Positions 41,699 through 49,354 of a stretch of DNA of 51,919 nucleotides are shown piece after piece. Source of the DNA: Frankia nepalensis (GTDB taxonomy: Bacteria > Actinomycetota > Actinomycetes > Frankiales > Frankiaceae); assembly GCF_016786325.1 (NCBI RefSeq), contig NZ_JADWYU010000219.1, positions 1 through 51,919 on the forward strand, in the 5' to 3' direction. Every line of letters starts with the position of its first letter. Position 1 is the stretch's first letter. The notes beneath the pieces are model-generated. The model was not told the DNA's origin. It ran no database searches and was given only the letters and a program-made list of their open reading frames with translations. The position numbers and the translations under genes are program-made.

Positions 41699-41765
41699 CA
41701 GGGTTGCCCGGTGTCAGGGTTGCCCAGCGCCAGGGTTGTCGCCCGGCGCCGGGGTCGCCCGGTGC
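41699..41765. repeat. tandem 16-bp repeats in the purL leader
   Basis: Units CAGGGTTGCCCGGTGT (41699), CAGGGTTGCCCAGCGC (41715), CAGGGTTGTCGCCCGGCGC (41731) and CGGGGTCGCCCGGTGC (41750) run head to tail, with period 16 apart from a three-base insertion in the third. They begin 17 bases upstream of the TTG start of purL and would be within its transcript leader. Confidence 0.65.
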
Positions 41766-42009
41766 GCCTGTTATCCGGTATGCCGCCCGCGGCGTCGCGG
41801 ACGGCCCGCGGCCGACCATCCTACCCAGCGCGCCCTCCCACCCTCCCGCCTTGATCGCGAGTCGCGTGAGACCTGCGCCAACCCGGCGAGATCCCGCCAA
41901 CGGTCTGGTCGCGTCCGCGATCCGTCGAGGAGATAGCCCCGCACCCGCCGCCAGGCGTCGGCCTCGGTCGGGTAGGACGGCGGATCCCCAACCGCCCCCT
42001 ACCATCGGC

Positions 42010-42043
42010 TTGCGATTTTTTCGATTAGACGTAACCTGAGGTC
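42010..42043 (+). promoter_or_regulatory. candidate promoter of the toxin-antitoxin pair
   Basis: TTGCGA (42010-42015) and TAACCT (42032-42037) are separated by 16 bases in the most AT-rich short stretch of the area. Transcription would then begin at or next to the ATG at 42044, suggesting a leaderless mRNA. There is no good ribosome site for that ATG. Confidence 0.45.
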
Positions 42044-42514
42044 ATGGTCGCCATGATTCGCGAGAGAACCGTGCTGCCGCCCACGGATGATTCCGATCTT
42101 GCCCGGTTCGCCCGCCGGCTGGCCCGCGTGGAGGAGCCCGCGCGGGCACGGCTCGTCGGCCCGGACGGCTCGGACATGGACATCCCCGATGAGCTCTACG
42201 GCGTGCTGCGCGACGTCGTGACGGCGTTGTCGCAGGGGCTGGCGATCACGATTGCCCCGCACAACACCATGCTCACCACCCAGGAAGCCGCCGACCTGCT
42301 CAACATCTCCAGGCCTACCCTCGTCCGGCTGCTAACCGACGGCGAGATCTCCTACACGATGCGCGGTCGCCACCGCCGCGTCATGCTCCGCGACATCCTC
42401 GACTACCGCGATCGCACCCGCCGCGAACGCCGTCAGGCCCTCAACCAGATGGCCACCGACGCCGAGGAGGATGATCTCTACAACCTGACCGCCACACCAA
42501 AACACACCCGGTGA
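42044..42514 (+). CDS. excisionase-family HTH protein, probable antitoxin
   Basis: 156 residues. The centre holds a MerR/excisionase-type winged helix: LTTQEAADLLNISRPTLVRLLTDGEISYTMRGRHRRVMLRDILDYRD, broken as needed into its two helices and wing. The first 75 residues are helical and charged, and the C-terminal tail is acidic, as in antitoxins that wrap a toxin. It precedes a PIN-domain gene by 12 bases on the same strand. The pairing of this HTH type with a PIN toxin is well known in actinobacteria. It would repress its own promoter. The start may be 42044 or the next ATG at 42053. Confidence 0.85.
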   Translation: MVAMIRERTVLPPTDDSDLARFARRLARVEEPARARLVGPDGSDMDIPDELYGVLRDVVTALSQGLAITIAPHNTMLTTQEAADLLNISRPTLVRLLTDGEISYTMRGRHRRVMLRDILDYRDRTRRERRQALNQMATDAEEDDLYNLTATPKHTR

Positions 42515-42526
42515 GAGAAGACGGCC

Positions 42527-43078
42527 GTGACCCTGCCAGCACTACTCGACACCTGCGTGCTCTACCCGGCCTACCTCTGCGACACCCTGCTCCGCCTCGC
42601 CGAGGCCGACGCCTACCGGCCCCTGTGGTCGGCCGACATCCTCGACGAGCTGCGGCGCAACGTCATCGACGCCGGGCTCCCCGCTGAGCGTGTCGACCGG
42701 CGCATCGGCAACATGCGCCGCTACTTTCCCGACGCGGCTGTGACCGGTTATGAGCACCTCGTCGACGGGATGACCAACGATCCCAAGGACCGCCACGTCC
42801 TGGCCGCCGCCGTCCGCGCCAAAGCAGAGATCATCGTCACCTTCAACCTCCGAGACTTCCCTGAGCCCGCGCTCAAGCCGTACGACGTCGTCGCCATCCA
42901 TCCCGACGACTTCCTCCTCGACCAACTGGACCTCCACCCCGCTCTCACCGTCGAGGTCCTCGAAGACCAGGCAGCCTCGTACCGCCGCGAGCCCACCACC
43001 ATCGCCGGCCTGCTCCCTCTCCTCGAACGCACCGGCCTTCCCCGCTTCGCCGCCGAGGTACATCGACACCTTCGGTAG
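42527..43078 (+). CDS. PIN-domain ribonuclease, probable toxin
   Basis: A 183-residue PIN protein. The first acidic residue is in LLDTCVLYP. A Glu follows in DILDELRRNVID, and the third and fourth acidic positions are in NDPKDRHVLAAAV and IVTFNLRDFPE. All are placed as in active PIN ribonucleases, so cleavage of RNA, probably tRNA or mRNA, is expected. The C-terminal 50 residues are an extension with helices. GTG 42527 lies 12 bases after the antitoxin stop. The pair is probably a type II toxin-antitoxin module acquired with a mobile segment. Confidence 0.87.
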   Translation: MTLPALLDTCVLYPAYLCDTLLRLAEADAYRPLWSADILDELRRNVIDAGLPAERVDRRIGNMRRYFPDAAVTGYEHLVDGMTNDPKDRHVLAAAVRAKAEIIVTFNLRDFPEPALKPYDVVAIHPDDFLLDQLDLHPALTVEVLEDQAASYRREPTTIAGLLPLLERTGLPRFAAEVHRHLR

Positions 43079-43104
43079 GGCCCGGCCTCGCGACGCCACC
43101 AGTC

Positions 43105-43150
43105 GTCACTTCGGTAGCCAGCAACCTGTCACTTCGAGTAATCAGCCAGA
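43105..43150. repeat. two ~22-bp direct repeats, possible insertion-sequence end
   Basis: GTCACTTCGGTAGCCAG (43105) and GTCACTTCGAGTAATCAGCC (43128) are direct repeats with a 23-base period. GTCACTTC recurs at 43264. Multiple short direct repeats of this style occur at the ends of IS21-like elements. No transposase remains, so this is at most a remnant. Confidence 0.35.
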
Positions 43151-43264
43151 TCGCCTGACGGCACCAGTGTGGCAACGAGGACTCGAACTCCGAAGTCGCC
43201 GGCTGTTGGATCCGCTCCGAGCGTCTCGTTGGACGAGGAGAGGCGGGAATTCCTTAACACGACG

Positions 43265-44845
43265 TCACTTCAGGGTGCCGTCGGTGATCAAGGACTGGAG
43301 GAGGCGGCGGTTGAGCTTGCCGGAGGGGAGGGTGGGGATCTGGGCGCTGGTGGCGAGGATCCAGCGGGTGGGGACCTTGTAGCTGGAGAGCTGCTCGCGG
43401 GCGCGGGAGGCCAGGGACTCCAGGTCGAGGCCGCCGGCGGCGACGACGACGGCGCAGACCTCCTCGCCGCGGGAGGGATGCTCGAGGCCGAGGACGACGC
43501 ACTGGGCGACGTCGTCGAACGACTCGACGACGGCCTGGACCTCGAGCGGGGACACGTTGGCGCCGGCGGCCTTGATCAGTTCGGTGGCGCGGCCCACGTA
43601 GAACAGCCGCGGGTCGCCGGCCAGGCGGTAGACGCGGTCGCCGGTGTGGTACCAGCCATCGGCGTCGAAGACGTCGGCGCGCTCGCGCTTGTTGTAGCCG
43701 GCCATCGCGCCCACCCCGCGGATGAGCAGCTCGCCGGTCTCCCCGGCCGGCACCGGGTTACCGGCCTCGTCGACGATGGCGATGTCGGTGAAGGCGAAGC
43801 CGCCGCCGCTCTCGGTGAGGCTGCGGTGGATGGGGAAGCTGTCGGGAACGTCCTTCATCGCGAGGTCGAGCGGGCCGTCGGTGAGCATCGGGGCGCTGGA
43901 CAGGTCCCGGCTCGGGAACGTCGGGTGCTCGCGCAGCTGCTGGGTGAAGGCCGGCCAGCCGACGACGCCGTTCGCCCGTTCGCGCTCGGCCAGGTCCAGC
44001 CCGCCGCCGGCCTCCAGCCGGGGGAGGACGAGCAGCGTGGCCGGCTCGTGCAGGGCGCCCGTCGCGGCGAGGATGCCGCCGATCCAGAAGAACGGCATGG
44101 CGCACAGGATCCGGGGCGCCATACCGGTGCCCGCGATCGAGCGGACGGCCGCCGGCCAGGTCGACGTCTGGCGGACGATGGTGCCGTGGGTGTGCAGCAC
44201 ACCCTTCGGGTCGGCCGTCGAGCCGGAAGTGTGGATCATGATGGCCAGATCGGCCGGCGTGACCTCGTTCTCGACGGCGGCGAGCACCTCCGGGGGCACC
44301 AGGCCGGCGCCTTCCCCGTCCTGGCCGGGCACGTCGTCCTCGCCGGGCACGTCCCAGCTGGTCGCCCAGGGGCGGTCGGATGGGCCAGTGAGCGCGACGC
44401 GACGCAGGTAGGGCGCCGCCGGCAGCGCGAGCCGGCCGGCCCGCTGGCCCGCGAGGCCGCCGAGAGCGGCTTCGAGCCGCTCGGCGACGTCGATCCTGAG
44501 CACCCTGGTGGGGGCGACCAGCAGGCCGACGTCCGCGAGCCTGAGCACCTTGCCGATCTCGGCCGGGGCGTAGAGCGTGGACAGCGGCACGGCCAGCGCG
44601 CCGATCCGGGAGACGGCCAGCCACCAGGTGATCCACTCGGTGTCGTTCGTGAAGAACAGGCCGACCCGCGCGCCCTTGCCCACCCCGGCGCCCAGCAGCC
44701 GCCGGGCGGCGACCGCCGAGCGGCGCTCGGCCTCGGCATAGGTGAGCCGGTCGGTCGGCGTCACCACGTACTCGTGCTCTGCGCGCTCCCGCGCCGCGCG
44801 CAGCAGCAGCCCGCCGATCGTCAGCGGCTGGGGGTCTGCGGACAT
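43265..44845 (-). CDS. acyl-CoA synthetase (AMP-forming)
   Basis: A 526-residue ANL-superfamily ligase that activates a carboxylate as acyl-AMP and then acyl-CoA. The phosphate loop is HTSGSTADPKGVLHTHG. The adenine region, DGWYHTGDRV, and the hinge GRATELIKAAGANVSP are present, and the C-terminal catalytic lysine is in LPSGKLNRRLL. The frame extends to 45199, but the ATG at 44845 has GGAGGGTGG just upstream and gives the family's usual N-terminus. The chain length of its substrate cannot be predicted; several other CoA-related genes in the window suggest lipid or aromatic-acid catabolism. Confidence 0.92.
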   Translation of the reverse strand: MSADPQPLTIGGLLLRAARERAEHEYVVTPTDRLTYAEAERRSAVAARRLLGAGVGKGARVGLFFTNDTEWITWWLAVSRIGALAVPLSTLYAPAEIGKVLRLADVGLLVAPTRVLRIDVAERLEAALGGLAGQRAGRLALPAAPYLRRVALTGPSDRPWATSWDVPGEDDVPGQDGEGAGLVPPEVLAAVENEVTPADLAIMIHTSGSTADPKGVLHTHGTIVRQTSTWPAAVRSIAGTGMAPRILCAMPFFWIGGILAATGALHEPATLLVLPRLEAGGGLDLAERERANGVVGWPAFTQQLREHPTFPSRDLSSAPMLTDGPLDLAMKDVPDSFPIHRSLTESGGGFAFTDIAIVDEAGNPVPAGETGELLIRGVGAMAGYNKRERADVFDADGWYHTGDRVYRLAGDPRLFYVGRATELIKAAGANVSPLEVQAVVESFDDVAQCVVLGLEHPSRGEEVCAVVVAAGGLDLESLASRAREQLSSYKVPTRWILATSAQIPTLPSGKLNRRLLQSLITDGTLK

Positions 44846-45564
44846 TCGGCCACCCTCCGTCACACGCGGCCGGACACCCGGCGCCGGCCGGGCCACGCTC
44901 ACCGCCCGCCAGCGAATCACAGCCGCTCTCCCGCCGCAGGCGATACGGACCGGGCTGACCGCCCCCTCGGACGGAGATCGACGGCGCCGCCGCCAGCACG
45001 GCTCTGGCCTGGTCCAGTCCGGTCCGGCCCGCGCGTCTCCTGAGGCCCAGCCAGGCTCCAGGAGATTCACGATCTCGCCCTCTTCAGCACTTTGCGCATC
45101 CGGCTGGCCACTCGCATGGCCACTAACTCGCCCTCTCAAACGTGACGTCGGACATAGGGTGAGCGACTGAGCCACTGTGGGGCAGCAGAAGATGCGCAAG
45201 GTGAACGCTCTGCTTCATCTTTCGATACGGAGAGTGCTTGCCAGCGAGCCGGAGCCCGACCTAGGTTGATGCCACCTCGGTCGGACGAAAGAAGCCGGCC
45301 GGGTGAATCGCCGGGGACGACGCCGAGTTCTGCCCACGTCCCCGGTCCATGTCCTCTCACCATCGCGAGGCAGAAGCGGAGGAACCCATCCGGGTTCCGC
45401 CGGGCGAATGCCTGCCGGCGTTCCCCGGGTAACCCAGGCCAGCCGGCCTGGGTCATGCGCGCTCATTCGCCGAGGTGGCGCGGCAAGGCACGGCAGCCGC
45501 ATCACCGGAGGTTCACGCCCCATCACCGAGCGCCATTCCGTAGGCACAGCGGGAAAGTTTCTTC
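44846..45564. other. 719-bp intergenic region containing a riboswitch
   Basis: Divergent region between the acyl-CoA synthetase gene and the secreted lysozyme-like gene. 44846-45300 shows no supported gene. 45310-45500 holds the ydaO-type riboswitch candidate. The frames that stay open across it are arginine- or proline-rich shadows. Confidence 0.6.
45310..45500 (+). ncRNA. c-di-AMP riboswitch (ydaO/yuaA type)
   Basis: The landmarks of this RNA class occur in order. CGCCGAG followed by TTCTGCC lies at 45321-45334. The pairing partner GGCAGAA then runs directly into GCGGAGGAACCCA (45370-45389). GGGTTCCGCCGGGCGAAT lies at about 45392-45409 and matches the conserved GGGGUGAAU-like segment. Actinobacterial members of the class typically precede cell-wall hydrolase genes, as here. 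In known cases c-di-AMP binding lowers expression of the downstream gene. The boundaries are approximate, and the assignment is from memory of the consensus, without a covariance search. Confidence 0.72.
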
Positions 45565-46017
45565 TTGTCCATCCGACGCAACCGCAAGAGCAGCCTCCGC
45601 CGCCGGGTCGCCGCGATCGCGACCGCGGGCGCCCTCGCCACCACCGGTGGTCTGATGGCTGCCTCTCCGGCTAGCGCCGCCACGGTCTCCGACCGGACCA
45701 TCGCCAACGCGGCGAAGAACGCCGGTCTGTCCGGCTGCCGCGGCGTCTCCACCGCGACCTGGGTCGCCATCGCGCTCGCCGAGTCGAACGGCAACACCCA
45801 TGCCCGGGCCACCGGCATCGAGGACTCGCGCGGCCTGTGGCAGGTCAACCTCTGGGCCCACGGCGACTGGGTCGGCAAGCGCAACCTGTACGACATCAGC
45901 ACCAACGCCTGGGCCGCCAAGAAGGTCTGCCAGATGCAGGGCCCGAAGGCCTGGTCGACCTACACCAACGGCGCCTACAAGAAGTTCCTCAGCCGCGGCC
46001 ACGCCGTCGGCGGCTGA
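45565..46017 (+). CDS. secreted lytic-transglycosylase/lysozyme-like protein
   Basis: 150 residues. A long basic N-terminus is followed by a hydrophobic stretch and a cleavage site near ASPASA-AT, so it is exported by the general pathway. The mature part has the SLT/lysozyme-like core: WVAIALAESNGN, with Glu as probable catalytic acid, then SRGLWQVNLWAH where the family has SxGLxQI. Two cysteines (SGC and KKVC) may form a disulfide. It should act on peptidoglycan. The start is a TTG with GGGAAAG eight bases upstream; no ATG or GTG lies at a suitable place. A riboswitch precedes it and a strong hairpin follows it, giving a self-contained transcription unit. Confidence 0.85.
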   Translation: MSIRRNRKSSLRRRVAAIATAGALATTGGLMAASPASAATVSDRTIANAAKNAGLSGCRGVSTATWVAIALAESNGNTHARATGIEDSRGLWQVNLWAHGDWVGKRNLYDISTNAWAAKKVCQMQGPKAWSTYTNGAYKKFLSRGHAVGG

Positions 46018-46354
46018 CCCACGCCGACCGGCGACTGACAGAACCGCGAGGCCTCCCCGGATTCCCGGGGAGGCCTCGTCGCCGTCTCGCCGGGCGGCCT
46101 GACGGCCGAGGCGCGGTCTTTGGATCACGAGTTGGCGGTTCCTCCTCCGGGCCCGCTCCGGGCCCGCGGCAGGTGTCCGCTCCGTGGTCGTGAGCCACGA
46201 GCGCGGATACGCGGTGTGACACGGATCGCGGTAAGCGTCGGCGCCCCGGGCCACGCGCTGGCCGGTGGCCGACACCGTTCCCGCGGGGCCCCACCGCCAT
46301 GGCATGATCGGCATCCGGTGGGCGGCTGGCGCAGGTCTGCTACGGGGAGCATCC
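46018..46354. other. 337-bp intergenic region
   Basis: It contains the terminator hairpin at 46047-46078 and then about 275 bases of GC-rich sequence with no supported gene up to the DUF1353 gene. No clear promoter hexamers were seen. Confidence 0.5.
46047..46078 (+). terminator. strong hairpin terminator
   Basis: Arms of 14 bases (46047-46060 and 46065-46078) are perfectly complementary around a four-base loop, ATTC. It lies 30 bases after the stop of the lysozyme-like gene. There is only a short TCGTC after it and no T-run, which is usual for actinomycete terminators. Confidence 0.85.
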
Positions 46355-47329
46355 ATGGACGGGTGGATTGGCTTCTTCGACGCCGACGCGGAAGTGGACG
46401 CGGCGGCGCGCGACGTGCACGGCGCGACGGCCGCCGCGACGCCCACCGGCGAGATCGTGCTGGTGCTGCGGCAGGTCGGGAACGAGTTCCAGATCGCGCG
46501 CCGGTTCGGCTACTGGGATCCGGCATACGACAAGCCGTTCATCGTGCCCAGGGATCCGGCGGCGTTCCGCACCGACCTGGCGTCGATCCCGCCGATGTTC
46601 GCCTGGCTCGTGCCCGGCCTCGGCTCGCACCTGCCGGCGGTGCTGCTGCACGACGGGCTCATCGTGACCGACGGCGAGGCGGCGACCCACGACGGCCCGT
46701 CGGTCACCCGGGAGGAGGCGGACCGGATCTTCCGGGACGCCATGAAGCATCTGGGGACGCCGTTCGTCCGCCGCTGGCTGATCTGGACGGCGGTCGCGCT
46801 GGCGACCATGTGGGTCGCGCCGCGGCGGCGCGCGTGGTGGCGGGCGCTGATGGTGCTCACCGGCACGGTGGTGGTCGGGCTGGGTGGCCTCGCCACGCTG
46901 GACCTGCTCGACGTCTGGGACGTCCTGCCCTGGATGGGCGACCGGCCGTGGTGGGCCGAGCTCGGGCTGGGCGCGGCGTGCGCGGTCGGGGTCCCGGCCG
47001 CGCTGGCGGCCGGCTGGGGACGACGCTGGCGGATCGCGGCGATCACCGGGGTCGCCGTGGCACTGCTGCTGCATGTGACGCTCGCCGTGGTCGCCGCCAC
47101 CGGGATCTACTGGGTTCTCGAGCGGATCGCCTCCGCGCGCGAGAATCTGCTCCCCAACGTCGCCAAGAACCTGGAAAACGCGGCGCGCGAGGCGGCCGAG
47201 GCTCCCGCTGTCCCCGCCGAGCCCGCCACCGCTCCTCCGGGTTCCGCCGCTGTTCTCGCCGGTCCCGTCGCTGTTCCCGCCGGTTCCGAGCCGGCCCTGG
47301 CGCCCTCCACGGCCGCGCCGCCCGGCTGA
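46355..47329 (+). CDS. DUF1353-containing membrane protein
   Basis: 324 residues. The N-terminal 140 residues match the DUF1353 pattern, with FRTDLASIPPMFAWLVPG followed by LPAVLLHDGL. This domain of unknown function is also seen in phage proteins. Three or four transmembrane helices follow (about 155-285), then a Pro/Ala-rich tail. ATG 46355 is preceded by GGGGAG five bases upstream; the frame extends 30 codons further without a ribosome site. Attachment of DUF1353 to membrane helices is not the usual phage form. Confidence 0.82.
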   Translation: MDGWIGFFDADAEVDAAARDVHGATAAATPTGEIVLVLRQVGNEFQIARRFGYWDPAYDKPFIVPRDPAAFRTDLASIPPMFAWLVPGLGSHLPAVLLHDGLIVTDGEAATHDGPSVTREEADRIFRDAMKHLGTPFVRRWLIWTAVALATMWVAPRRRAWWRALMVLTGTVVVGLGGLATLDLLDVWDVLPWMGDRPWWAELGLGAACAVGVPAALAAGWGRRWRIAAITGVAVALLLHVTLAVVAATGIYWVLERIASARENLLPNVAKNLENAAREAAEAPAVPAEPATAPPGSAAVLAGPVAVPAGSEPALAPSTAAPPG

Positions 47330-47395
47330 GCCCGCCGGCCGCGGTAATGCGCGCCGACAGGAACGGAAACAAACCGGAGCCGGAGAGATCCCAGT

Positions 47396-48265
47396 TCAGA
47401 GGATGGGCGAGGAGCGACGCGCGGCGCGGTGCGAGTTCGTGTTGGCCGAGGTGAACACGGAGCCCGCCTTCGGCGTGTCCGGCCGCTGGTCCGCGTCCGG
47501 ACGCGCCGAAGGCGCGAACGCGCCGCCGGAGTCGGCCAGGCCGCCGAAAGCGGCGAAGATGATGAGCGCCAGCACGGAGAAGGCGAGCACGCACACGAAG
47601 AAGGTGAGCGCGATCGGATCGGCGCCGCTGACTGGCGACACGTTCTCGGTGACCGGGACCGTGGTCGCGGCCATCCCGGTGTAGTGCATTCCGCACACCG
47701 CGGCGGCCATCACGACCGACGCCACGACGACATGCGCGCCGGTGCGCACCCGAAAAAGGATCCAGAACGCGGCGGTCGCGGCCACGACGGCGATCGCGAT
47801 CGACGCGCCGACCAGCAGCGGGTCGTAGCGGACGGTGCTGCCCACCCGCATCGCCGCCATGCCGGTGTAGTGCATCGCGCCGACCCCGAGACCGGCCAGG
47901 GCGCCGCTGAAGACAAGCCGCGGCCGGCTGCCCGGGTCATTTCCGACGATCTTCATACCGACAGCCGAGACGCCGATGGCGAGCAGCAGCGAGAAGGCGG
48001 TCAGCGGGAGGTCGTAGGCGATTTTCCGGTCGGCGACGTGGTAGCCGAGCATCCCCATGAAGTGCATGGCCCAGATGGCGCCGCCGCCGAGGGAGACGGC
48101 CGACGCGGCAACCCAGAGCCGGCGGCTCCCGCCGCTGGCGCGCGGAATTCGGATGGCGCTGACCAACGCCGCGAACGAGCCGACGAGCGCAAGCCCCAGG
48201 GAGAGGGCCACGAACAGGACGTCGTGATGCGCGTGTTCATGCGCCATCTCCGCTGTGATCACCAT
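47396..48265 (-). CDS. MHYT-domain membrane sensor
   Basis: 289 residues with seven hydrophobic helices. The MHYT motif appears three times: AMHFMGM, AMHYTGM and GMHYTGM, with Met and His residues at the outer membrane face that may bind copper or sense a gas such as O2, CO or NO (proposed for the family). No GGDEF, EAL or kinase domain is attached; the C-terminal 55 residues are a disordered Ser/Ala/Pro-rich tail. It may therefore signal through a partner. The start at 48265 has GGGAG only one base away, so a slightly later start is possible. Confidence 0.88.
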   Translation of the reverse strand: MVITAEMAHEHAHHDVLFVALSLGLALVGSFAALVSAIRIPRASGGSRRLWVAASAVSLGGGAIWAMHFMGMLGYHVADRKIAYDLPLTAFSLLLAIGVSAVGMKIVGNDPGSRPRLVFSGALAGLGVGAMHYTGMAAMRVGSTVRYDPLLVGASIAIAVVAATAAFWILFRVRTGAHVVVASVVMAAAVCGMHYTGMAATTVPVTENVSPVSGADPIALTFFVCVLAFSVLALIIFAAFGGLADSGGAFAPSARPDADQRPDTPKAGSVFTSANTNSHRAARRSSPIL

Positions 48266-48634
48266 TCTCCCATCTCAGGACTCACCGGCAGGCAATAGGT
48301 AGCACGGAACGAGCTAAAAAGACAAATTATGCCCGAACAGATCATCCAGCACGATAGCAATCAGTTACCGCGTAACGGTCATCGATCCGATCCGCCCATC
48401 GCCCCGATCGTCACGAGCCTGACCGCGAGTAGCCAATCCCGAGAACCTGCCACGGCGAGTGCGATCGATGTTGCGTCGACAACCGGGCTGGTCAGCACCA
48501 GCCTCGCCACCCATCCCTCAAAGGCGGCACTCGGTGTCGCGGGGCATCCGGCCCGCACGATGATCCACTTCTCGGCCTCATTCTTGACGCTGAGTTCTTG
48601 ACCTCAAGCGAGCTTCAGCTATGACGATCGCCGC
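48266..48634. other. 369-bp AT-richer divergent intergenic region
   Basis: No gene is supported. The composition is AT-richer than the surroundings. A perfect GTTAC-CGC-GTAAC dyad lies at 48364-48376, and the SDR promoter at its right end. A 90-codon open frame at 48329-48601 has poor actinomycete codon bias and no family. Confidence 0.5.
48598..48625 (+). promoter_or_regulatory. candidate MerR-type promoter of the SDR-QueA pair
   Basis: TTGACC (48598-48603) and TATGAC (48620-48625) are separated by 16 bases. The spacer contains CTCAAG-CGAG-CTTCAG, an imperfect dyad like the sites that MerR/SoxR-family activators bind between -35 and -10. Transcription would begin only a few bases before the ATG at 48635, which lacks a ribosome site. 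Confidence 0.45.
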
Positions 48635-49354
48635 ATGACCTCACACCCCGTAGCACTGATCACTGGCGGCTCGCGCGGGCTGGGCCTCGCGTTGGCCCGC
48701 GCGCTGGCCGAACGCGGCTGGCGGGTCGTCGTCGACGGCCGGGACGCGGCGCGGCTGGCCGCCGCGGCCGCGGCGACCCCATCCCTTCTCCCGGTCGCCG
48801 GGGACGTCACCGACCCGGACCACCGGCGGGCACTCGCCGACGCGGCGGCGGACCTCGGCCGTCTGGACCTGTTCGTCGCCAATGCCAGCGAACTCGGCCC
48901 GAGCCCGCTGCCCCGGCTGGCCGACGCGCCACTCGACGCGGTGCGCGCCGTGTACGAGACGAACGTGATCGCGCCGCTGGCGCTGCTCCAACTCCTGCTC
49001 CCGCCGCTGCGCGCGAGCGGCGGCACGGTGCTCACGATCAGCTCGGACGCCGCGGTCGAGGCCTACGCCGGCTGGGGCGTGTATGGGCCGTCGAAGGCCG
49101 CGCTCGACCATCTCACGGCCGTTCTCGCCACCGAGGAGCCCAGTGTGCGCGCGTACGCCCTCGATCCCGGTGACATGCGGACCGAGATGCACCAGCGAGC
49201 GTTCCCCGGCGAGGACATCTCCGACCGGCCTCCGCCCGAGCAGGTCGTGCCGGCGATCCTGCGGCTGCTCGACCTGCGCCTCGACGGGGGCCGCCACCGC
49301 GCCGCCGACCTCGCGACGGCGGCGGCCCAGGAGACCGCGGGGACCGCGCGATGA
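48635..49354 (+). CDS. SDR-family oxidoreductase
   Basis: A 239-residue short-chain dehydrogenase. The cofactor motif is TGGSRGLG, followed by DGRD after strand 2, which allows NADP(H). VANAS replaces the usual NNAG. The catalytic Ser is in TISSDAAVEA and the Tyr/Lys pair in YGPSKAALDH. It ends with an ATGA overlap into the QueA-like gene, so the two are co-translated. This pairing may reflect a shared pathway, but the substrate is unknown. Confidence 0.9.
   Translation: MTSHPVALITGGSRGLGLALARALAERGWRVVVDGRDAARLAAAAAATPSLLPVAGDVTDPDHRRALADAAADLGRLDLFVANASELGPSPLPRLADAPLDAVRAVYETNVIAPLALLQLLLPPLRASGGTVLTISSDAAVEAYAGWGVYGPSKAALDHLTAVLATEEPSVRAYALDPGDMRTEMHQRAFPGEDISDRPPPEQVVPAILRLLDLRLDGGRHRAADLATAAAQETAGTAR

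Larger units (their letters stand above)
41683..42043. other. 361-bp intergenic region, purL / toxin-antitoxin
   Basis: A divergent region with no supported gene. It holds the tandem repeats of the purL leader (41699-41765) and, at the right end, the AT-rich promoter of the antitoxin gene. A minus-strand TAGGAT at 41818-41823 could be a purL -10. Confidence 0.5.

Noticed and set aside
43165-43260. Possible tRNA gene on the minus strand
   Set aside because: A T-loop-like GTTCGAGTC is present, but the T stem has a mismatch and no acceptor or anticodon arm pairs with it; at most a decayed 3' fragment.
44846-45199. N-terminal extension of the acyl-CoA synthetase
   Set aside because: The extra residues have no family match, and a good ribosome site precedes the ATG at 44845.
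48329-48601. A 90-codon open frame in the MHYT-SDR gap
   Set aside because: Third-position GC is far below the window's genes, there is no ribosome site and no recognisable family.
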